Shown here one piece after another: positions 56,001-64,000 of a DNA stretch of 64,000 nt. The notes under the pieces were generated by a model, which was not told where the DNA came from, ran no database searches, and saw only the letters and a program-made list of their open reading frames with translations. A program made the position numbers and the translations under genes. The DNA lies in contig JAQSEB010000042.1 in the NCBI GenBank assembly GCA_030063045.1, forward strand, positions 62,001 through 126,000, written 5' to 3'. Position 1 is the first letter of the stretch. The number at the start of each line of letters is the position of its first letter. Source of the DNA: Pratylenchus scribneri (lineage: Eukaryota > Nematoda > Chromadorea > Rhabditida > Pratylenchidae).

Positions 56001-59000
56001 TTATTTGGGAAAAGTCATATATATTACAAATTTCTTTGGTTTCCAAAAATTGGAAAAAAATATAATTAGAGGACATTTAAGGCTTTTTAATGGCATAATA
56101 CCTTCCCAAATTGGTTGCTTCTTTGTTGAATTATGGCTAAAACCTAAAAGAATCACCACCCAATTATAATTATCAAATGTATTCATTTATTAAATTTTCG
56201 GTACAGATGCAGATAAGCATAATGCCTCAGGCTTTCGGACCAGCACAACAACCACAATATGCGCTCCAACCTCAAAACATTCCACAACATCGAAGCCCAA
56301 TTGCACATGATGGACCCTCAACGACATCATATGATGATCCATTAAATGAAATTAGAGAAAATTTACAAATAGCTGAACGAGCAGTAGTAAATTAATTTTT
56401 ATTAATTTTAAATTTGGATAATGAAGAATTCCATTTACATATATAAATTATGTATTAATAATTATACCCTCAAATTTCAGGTACAAATACCTCAACCAAA
56501 TCGTAGTCCACAGCCTGAAATTCGAGGAGTTTTTGATGATCTTCATGAATATGAAATGTTACAAAGAACTGTAAATTATTAAAGAGTAAAATCCTTATTA
56601 GGAATTGTAGTGTCAACAATTTTTTATTTTTCAAAAATTTTTTTTAATTTTCAAAAATTATTTTCTAGGACTTTTCAAGGGGCAACACATAACTTTTCGT
56701 CATATTTTCCATCGTGGTAATATAATGCCAATTTAGGCACAAAATTTTTGAAAAAAAAGACAAAGATTTTTCGAGACGGCAATTTCATGGAAATCAAAAG
56801 ATTAATTTATTGATTTGCCATCATCCCTTCATATTTTTCATAATTTAATTTAAGGTTCAAAATCGGCCACGAATAGCTCATCATGAGCAAAATATTAGAT
56901 CACGACCTCCTACGAGATCACTCTTTGAGCCACTAACTCCTGAGCCACAACAACCACAGGCATCACAGGTTAATCATAATCTAATCTAATTCATCGAAGA
57001 AAGAGCTAAATTGGAAAGGTGATAATCCTTAAGAAAACTTGAAATATCCTAAAGAAATTGACTGTTACATGTCTTTGAGTCTTATAAAACTACAAATTTT
57101 TGAAGGAAAATTCACTTTATAGACTATATTTATAGCTTTCAAATGGTGCTATGTCGATTCCTCAATAGTGCAAATGTGGGCGATTTCGACTTATAATAAA
57201 TCAGAAACAGGTTTTAGACCCTACAAACCTTATACCATTTTGTAGATCTCATCGAGACGCATCGAATGGTATATAAATTGTTATGGTTTGGCTTGAAATT
57301 AAAGAGTTTTAAACCAAAAACTGGAAAAAAGGTTTTGAACGGTTTAATACCCTCAAATTTTGACTAAAACATAACAATTTATATAGCATTCGATGCGTCT
57401 CGATGATACAAAATGATATAAGGTTTGTAGGGTCTAAAACCGGTTTCTGATTTATTATAAGTCGAAATCGCCCACATTTGCACTACCCCTTGCCTATTGA
57501 GGAATTAACCCCGTACGTTTCAAATGATATATTACCTCCCTATTTTGGTTGATTCCGTAATGAATTATGGCTTAAAGAACAGCCATATTCTTTTCACATT
57601 CGGCTGTATTAAATTGACATATTTCATTGCAGATACGGGTCCTGGCTCCTGAATTCGATCCGGCTTTAGAGCAATACCAACTACGACAACAAGAATTACA
57701 TGAACAACAATTTCAGCATCAATATCAACACATTCCACAGCATCAGAGTCCAATTGCAAATATACAACGGGTAAAGAGCATAAAAATGTAAATTAACCAT
57801 AATTCATTATATAACCTTAAAAATTCATTGTTAATTAGATTACATTTAATTTTTAATTCTATTTTTTTAATTGTAGATTCATTAAATTTAAAAATAAGAA
57901 AAATTGGAATCACTTTCTAGCTAAATTATAATTAAAGAAGGCCACATGGGTATATTGAAATGGCACGATGATTGAAATTTTCGGTCCTATTTAAATGTTG
58001 ATATTTATTGATTTTCAGGTGCAATCACCCCATGTTCAAGCACAGAATATCAGATCACTACCACCTCATGTTAGAGCACCTGAAATCCCAGCAGAACGCC
58101 CTCAGATCAGACTAGTTGACCGAGAACAGGCAGCTCTTGATGAATTATATCGACGAAGGAATGCCGGATATGATAGAGCTGTTCAAAGAGACAGAAACAA
58201 TCCAGATTTTAGGTGGAACAGAGAGAGAATGCAAAATGTAATTTTTTTTTCATATTTACCTTTACAAATAGAAATCAAATTTTAATTCAAAAATAAAATT
58301 TGGATAATAAATAAATTTTTTCTTTCCCAAGAACATTCCAGAAAAATTAGATATATTCAAAATATTTTATTCTATATATTTCAAATAAGATTGTAGAATT
58401 GCCCATTTTTGTATCGTTTATGAAATTGACCAAGCATCTTTTTGTATCCCAAAAAATAGATTTCTGTATTTTATTAATAAAGTAAATGAGTTTTGCAACA
58501 ATTCATCTATAAAATAATATTGGTATTTTGATTTTGATCAAAAATTTCAATTTTCCATAATCCGTAAAATTTGCCTAGACATAAGAAAATATAAAATTTT
58601 TTTTATATTTAGAAAATTTTATTTAGGATGATTTGATAGCAGGCATTCGAGGACTTAATACATATGGCCATGTCCAAATGAATTATTTTTATAATGCTCA
58701 TGGTATCAGCTATAATGCTATAAAAAGAGAATTCAATGAAAGAGGAATCCCAATATATCCTTATCCACTGTACTAAATAGAAAATATTCTCTTATAAAAT
58801 ATTATTTTTAAGAGGTGGAACAGAAGATCGAGTTCCATTTGGTCCCGAATATAATTTGGCCCAACAAAGATTGTTAGAACATTTGGATCGACGAGATACC
58901 GTAGGAAGTCCAGCAACTGCAAATGCTGGAGGTATGCAGCCGCAAATAAATGCCCATCAGCGGGTAATATAATAATTAATAAAGTAATTTAAAATTATTC

Positions 59001-62000
59001 TGAATGAGAAGCAAAATTGTGGAGGGCTTGGATTTACAGCTCTTCTCGCTTAATTTTCTTGTTGAACTAAAAAAATATTTTTAGGGTTTGTATTGAAATG
59101 ATAATATCGACTACCAATTTTCGGGTTCCCCGCAAATTTTGATTTTTGTATGATTTTCAGGTACAAAATCCACCTCATGTTCAACAGCCGAATGTCAGAA
59201 CACCTCATGTTAGAGCACCTGAAATCCCAGCAGAACGCCCTAAAATTATACTATATAAACATGAACAAGAACAACTTGACCAATTATATCAACGTAGAAA
59301 TGCACCATATGGAAGAGCAATTCAAAGACGCCGTGACGCTCTAAGGAGGGGTGTCAAGACAACCCATTATGAGGTATAATTTTTTATCAAAAAAATTTTA
59401 TTGTCTTTTACAAACAGAAAACAAATTTTAATTAAAATATTATTTTTTCAATCAGAGGATTCCACAAAAATTAGAGGTAATAAAATTAAAATTTGGGCTA
59501 TTGGGGAAATCATGCAAATGCAATACAAATTTAAAGTTTTTGATTTAATTTTGAAATAATAATATAAAATAAAATAAATTTTTTTTCAGGACTTTTTCTA
59601 AACATTTTATTTTTATCCAAACATTGTTTAAAAATATTTTTTATTTTAAGTTCTTTATTTTTTCTTTTATTTAAATCTATTTTATATTTGCATTTGATTT
59701 GTATAATTGTGGAATTGACCTGGCATCATTTTTTATAAAAAAAATAAATTTTTCGGATAGTAGGTATGTATGAAATATTTTGTTTATTTGGTTTGAAAAC
59801 TGCTAGTTTAATTTATAATTTCGGGCGGTATAAAATTAACTATAAAATGTTATATTAATTTAACAAAATTTGCCAAAATTAATGTTAAATTTAAACGAAT
59901 TTTAGGAAACAATTTTGACTTAGATATAATAAAATATTTTACTATCATATTTCTCGATAAAAAAGCTCTATAATTATAATTTATGCTTGATAATTTTTTA
60001 ATCCCTAATTGTCATTAATTATAAGCCAGAATCAGCAAATTATGCATAGCTCTATAAACAAATTAAACTTTTATTTACTTAATTATTTAATTAATTTTTT
60101 CGCATCACCCCGAAACATCGAATAGACGAAACATCGAATGGACGAAATATCGAATGGACGAAACATCGACAAGGAGGAGGTGGACGAAACATCGAATTCC
60201 CAAAACATCGAAAAGGGGAAAATGGGACGAAACATCGAAAACTTGAACTGGTTACTAAAATTTTTTAAACGATATACCAATCGACGCGTCTCGATGAGCT
60301 AATGCCGAATATGCTATTGATTTGGCCAAAAACTCAAAAATAAAAAAGTTATGGCCATTTTAGTTAAATATGTAAATTTTTTGCAAATTAAAATGGCCAT
60401 AACTTTTTTTATTTTTGAGTTTTTGGCCAAACCAATAGTATATTCGGCATTAGCTCATCGAGACGCGTCGATTGGTATATCGTTTAAAAAATTTTAATAA
60501 CCAGTTCAAGTTTTCGATGTTTCGTCCCATTTTCCCCTTTTCGATGTTTTGGGAATTCGATGTTTCGTCCACCTCCTCCTTGTCGATGTTTCGTCCATTC
60601 GATGTTTCGTCAATTCGATGTTTCGGGGTAGAGCCAATTTTTTATTTAATTAATTTATTTATATATTTTTATCTATAAAATCTTATTTAGGATGACTTGA
60701 TAGCAGGTTTTCGAGGACTTCATGAATATGGCCATGTCAAATTGGAACATTTTAAGAAAAAACATGGTATAAAACAAAATGTTATAGTAAGAGAATTCAA
60801 TGCAAGAGGATTCCCAATATACCCTTCATATAAGTAAGTACTATATTGAAAAAAAAAGATATTTTCTTTTACAAAATTTTTATCAAGCGGTCCTCCGAAA
60901 AAAGATCGTACGGAATATCATTTGGCCACAGAAAGTTTGAATGCACATTTGGATAGACGAGAAAATGTCGAAGGAATGACATCACCTGTAAATGTTGGAG
61001 GAATGCAGCCGCAAGCAAATGTCCAGCAACAGCAGGTAATAATAATAAAATAAAAAATAAATAAGGAAAAAATTAAAAAAAAATATTTTTAAAATTATTT
61101 TTACTAAGAATCCACTATTAATCATTTTATTTTTATTGTATCGAAAATTGTAAACTTTGAAATTTGAATGGAAGAACAAATTTAAAGCTCTCAATATGCT
61201 TTCCAAAATTTTTAAAAATTGTCTATCAATATAAATTTTTATTATTTATTTAATAAATAAACAGCAGAAAGTGAAATAATTCCTATATTACACATTCCTT
61301 TTTAAACTTTTCTTTTTAATTTTTAAGTTACAAAATCAGCCTCAAAATGTTCAACAACAACAGCAGAATATCAGACCCATATCCCCACGGATTAGATCGC
61401 CTGAAACCATTTACGTTCCACTTTCACCTGTACAGGTAAAAAATTTTTCTTAATTGAAAATAAGCATATCATTAATATTTGATTAGTGATATTTTGAGTA
61501 CTTTTCGGTTTTACTTCCAAAAATGATGAAAATCACATCCTAGGGGTAATTTTGGGCGCACAACACGAATCTGAAAACCAGTCATATATTGCCATCTTGG
61601 TAGAAAATGTCAAATTTTGACCGTAAAAACTCAAAAGGGGACCAAGAACATTTTGAAGAAAATTTTTGTATGGCGAAGCTTATTTTACACAGTTCGGCGA
61701 GCTGAATCGAATGGGTAACTTTTTCCTTATTAGATAATTTTGCAATATAAGCAAATTATGAACAAAAGAAAAATTTTTATCTTTATAAGGTAATTAGAAC
61801 TTTAACTTGAGCTAAATGCAATATTATGGAATAAAAAGTGTACAAATCGATTCGGCTTGATGAGTCGCTTAAAATGAGCTGTATATTAGCCATAAAAATT
61901 TCCATTAAAAATGCCCTTGGTCCTCCTTTGAGTTTTCTTGGCAAAAATAAGCATTATCTTACTAAGATGGTGTGATATAACAAAATATAAGTCAGATTCG

Positions 62001-63827
62001 TGTTCTACGCCCAAAATTACCCATATAATGTGATTTTCATCATTTTTGGTTGGGATATAGAAAACCCGAGATTTACCATGTTTTTGTTGACATTTTTCGC
62101 AAAATCCAATATTTTAATTTTTTTTATAAAAGTTTGATTTTTGATCATATACATATTCATAGTAGTTAATTTGAGCAAAAATTACAATTAATTTTTTAAT
62201 TTATTAATTTTCTAAAAATAAAAATGCCCATAAATTATATAAATTACTAAACCGAATTTTCTTTAACTTAACAGCATCGTCGAAGATCACCTTCACCAAA
62301 TCCACAATTGCAAGAGGAATGGGGCCGCTATATGCAACATATTCCCAGAGAGGCCTTTGAAGCCTATCCAGAATTGGCCAATCGACGAATGTCTCAATGG
62401 GCTCAACAACGAATTGTACAAGACTTTAATCTAGCGCGTCGACCGCATCGATTGACTCTAGCCGAAGTTCAAACGGATTTGCACAATTTGGCTGCTGTTG
62501 GCATTCGGCCAGGTGTTATTGCGCGATATTATGGTCAGGATGAACAGTTTGTGCGAGATGTGTTGAATAGGCCAACATCGCCGGAACATTTAATGGCATT
62601 GCGTGAACCGGATTCCCCGCGACTTCATATGCAACAGCGAACAATGGCGTGGGATCATTTGAGGGAAACCGGCTATTTCGATTTACCAGACCCGACTACG
62701 GAAGGCGGTTCAGCTAGCACTTCTCAGCGTGTTGGTGGTTCATCGGCAGCAATGGGCCTATGTAAAATTATAAACTATTCGTATTCAAAATTAAAATTTT
62801 AAAGCTGGTGGCTCAGGCAGTAGCACTTCTCATCAACATGTTGGTGGTCCATCGGCACCAATGATACAAGGTATTAGAATAAGAAGCTATCCGAATCTAC
62901 AATCATCATTACCATTTTTGAAGCAGTTGGTGGTTCTGGTAGCAGCACTTCGCAAGATGCTGTTGGATCATCAGCAGCGAGTCAAAGTAAATTTCAGATT
63001 CATTTTTATTTTTTAAAAATAATTTTAATTTCCTTTATGAATGTAAAAATATTTTTTGGAAATAAAACATCTAATTTAAATTGTTCGATTTAATATTAGT
63101 ACAAAATTAGTAAAAAAATATATTAGTTAGATATTATTTTCAAATTTAGTTTTGTTGTTAAAAAATTTTATTGGTATAAAATGTATATATTTTATTAACA
63201 AAAAAAACAATAATTTTAGTGATAATAAATAATTATTTTTTCCAACATATTGTTTAAAGAAATAAGAAAATCATTTAGTTGAATTCACAAATTACGTATT
63301 CAAAATATTTTTAGTGATAATTTTATGCATTATTCTTACCTTAATAAGAGTAATCATGCTCATTTTTTTATCCATTTTATCCACTTTGGCAATTTACTAG
63401 CTCATATTTACCATATCCCCTATTCTTAACCATCGCCCAATTCTACATAGCCTCAATAAATTAACTGTTAAATGAGCTTAAGAAAAATGTGAAAACAGCA
63501 AAGAACTCATTCAGTGAACAAGACGCATCAAATTAATTCTTTCTCATACTTCAGCTCAAAACATGCCGAAAACTAGCAAACGCTTAACGAAAGACCAAGT
63601 CAAAGATTTCTTCGCCAGACTATTGCCGCCAGCACCAGAGGGCCAATGTAAAATTATAATAAGCTATCTGAATTTACATTTATCATTATTACCATTTTGA
63701 AGCAATTGGTGGTTCAGGCAGCAGCACTTCTCAAATTGGCACATCAGCAGTGAGTCAAGATAAATTAGAAAAGAAAATTAATTTTCATTTCACGATTTAT
63801 ATATGTATAAGTAAAAATATTTTTTGA
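50040..63827 (+). CDS. Secreted Pro/Gln-rich modular protein, 18 exons, unknown
   Basis: Exons: 50040-50200, 50905-51133, 56207-56386, 56481-56570, 56855-56968, 57633-57770, 58019-58237, 58627-58769, 58813-58963, 59161-59373, 60691-60833, 60888-61035, 61328-61435, 62275-62761, 62805-62870, 62924-62986, 63555-63647 and 63703-63827. The total is 2871 nt and every phase agrees, giving 956 residues. It opens with a signal peptide ([18 protein letters not shown]), then [17 protein letters not shown], a basic nuclear-signal-like run. The middle is Pro/Gln-rich. Exons 58019-58963 and 59161-61035 are two copies of a three-exon cassette: [48 protein letters not shown]. The big exon adds a possible helix-turn-helix ([19 protein letters not shown]). 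Short GGSGSSTSQ exons end it. No family is recognised. Signal peptide plus basic motif would suit a secreted effector; this is inference. Confidence 0.7.
50201..50904. mobile_element. Foldback element acting as an intron
   Basis: Perfect 22-bp ends: GTGGTATGAAAAGAATCCGTGG at 50201 and its complement ending at 50897. The direct repeat TCAGAG stands before (50195-50200) and after (50899-50904). The interior carries further mirrored CCACCGA-TTTCGGTGG blocks. The element begins with GT and the duplicated TCAGAG ends in AG, so element plus one repeat forms a GT...AG intron whose removal keeps the gene at 50040-63827 in frame. Confidence 0.75.
51813..52428. mobile_element. Foldback element, family A copy 2, nested in hAT
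   Basis: Flanked by CGGATTTTCG at 51803-51812 and 52429-52438, which is hAT subterminal sequence, proving it inserted after the hAT. Ends GCAATCCTAAAGAATCTGGG and the exact complement. The interior matches 17401-17990, including the mirrored GGGGGGACCAAGGG and TCGATGAGAGGAATTGAATGG blocks. No ORF. Confidence 0.93.
52670..54924 (-). CDS. hAT-family transposase, one suspect splice donor
   Basis: Exons on the minus strand: ATG 54924 to about 54660 (BED finger: ECIQCKNN, then [15 protein letters not shown]), about 54615-54355 ([26 protein letters not shown] with the first acidic residue), about 54310-54125 ([24 protein letters not shown] with the second), about 54080-53970 ([11 protein letters not shown]), about 53930-53820, 53772-53383 ([12 protein letters not shown]), 53215-53015 and 52942-52670 ([19 protein letters not shown] and [15 protein letters not shown], the dimerisation domain). 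These are hAT transposase blocks in the expected order. After SNMIK the intron begins AT (54124-54123, ATAAGA) where GT is expected, which may inactivate this copy. It would cut and paste elements with 8-bp target duplications. Confidence 0.85.
57146..57517. mobile_element. Foldback element, family B, 9-bp target duplication
   Basis: Flanked by TTTCAAATG at 57137-57145 and 57518-57526. Subterminal arms ATGTGGGCGATTTCGACTTA and mirror, and core arms CTCATCGAGACGCATCGAAT with the opposite copy. Same family as 12008-12433. In an intron of the 50-64 kb gene. Confidence 0.88.
60101..60635. mobile_element. Foldback element, family C copy 2
   Basis: Both ends are arrays of GACGAAACATCGAAT-type units in opposite orientation (60107-60245 and 60505-60630). 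The core is GACGCGTCTCGATGAGCTAA against TTAGCTCATCGAGACGCGTC. The candidate target duplication AATTTTTT (60093-60100 and 60636-60643) is AT-rich and therefore weak. It fills the intron between cassette-2 exons. Confidence 0.8.
61540..62020. repeat. Foldback element, family A copy 3
   Basis: Mirrored blocks GGTAATTTTGGGCG/CGCCCAAAATTACC, GACCAAGAACATTTT against AAAATGCCCTTGGTC, and GCAATATAAGCAAATTATG. It is the most diverged of the three copies. The intron of the 50-64 kb gene holding it is about 840 bp. Confidence 0.7.
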
Positions 63828-64000
63828 ACCAAAAAAAAATCTAATTTTGTTCGAATAGTAATAATAAAATTTAATATATCTTTAATTTTAATAAATTTAT
63901 TTTATTAATTGTAAAAATATTAAAAGAATATAATATATTGATTAAATAAATAAGAAATCAATTTGTCGAATTTACCAATTATATAAATTTTGATTTTGAA
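63828..64000. other. 3' flank
   Basis: AT-rich sequence after the inferred stop of the 50-64 kb gene. No gene seen before the window ends. Confidence 0.4.

Noticed and set aside
60083..60678. Ser/Met/Phe repeat ORFs on both strands (SMFRPI repeats)
   Set aside because: By-product of the GACGAAACATCGAAT arrays at the ends of the family C element.

Overview
The window is AT-rich nuclear DNA from a nematode. This rests on short AT-rich introns with TTTCAG/TTTAG acceptors, a class-T-like serpentine chemoreceptor, an O-acyltransferase of the nematode OAC/NRF-6 type, and SPRY genes resembling the SPRY families of plant-parasitic nematodes. A tylenchid (root-knot or cyst nematode-like) host is my best guess; the species is not determined.

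Layout. 0-12 kb: three SPRY loci (one 3'-incomplete, one frame-broken, one fragment), a seven-exon chemoreceptor (5725-9313) and an internally deleted hAT element with an 8-bp target duplication (9554-10780). 12.5-16.9 kb: a divergent Hsp70 that ends after its ATPase domain. 18.8-24.6 kb: 3' part of an OAC gene on the minus strand, with a 31-bp satellite in one intron. 25.66-41.37 kb: a Maverick/Polinton (virus-like DNA transposon) with packaging ATPase, integrase, minor and major capsid proteins, adenain-type protease and protein-primed DNA polymerase B, plus cargo: a signal-peptide/membrane glycoprotein broken into two frames and a PAZ-domain protein of Argonaute type. An isolated OAC N-terminal exon lies beyond it at 42.6 kb. 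44-49 kb: a four-TM gene (46714-49105) and a decayed partial copy. 50.04-63.83 kb: an 18-exon gene, consistent in frame to 956 aa, for a secreted Pro/Gln-rich protein with a duplicated three-exon cassette.

Maverick organisation. Plus-strand virion genes are compact, often overlapping (ATGA, TAATG, 16 bp), and grouped behind five TATA-like boxes (TCTATATAA type). The minus-strand polymerase has 15 inferred introns. One 3' splice site, just before the catalytic DTDS, reads CG, and the protease lacks the usual acidic residue, so this copy may be decayed. I could not find terminal inverted repeats.

The rest is full of foldback elements whose 8-10 bp target duplications can be read directly. One is nested three deep, and two interrupt coding exons in ways compatible with being spliced out. 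Exon coordinates are hand-derived and not supported by transcripts.
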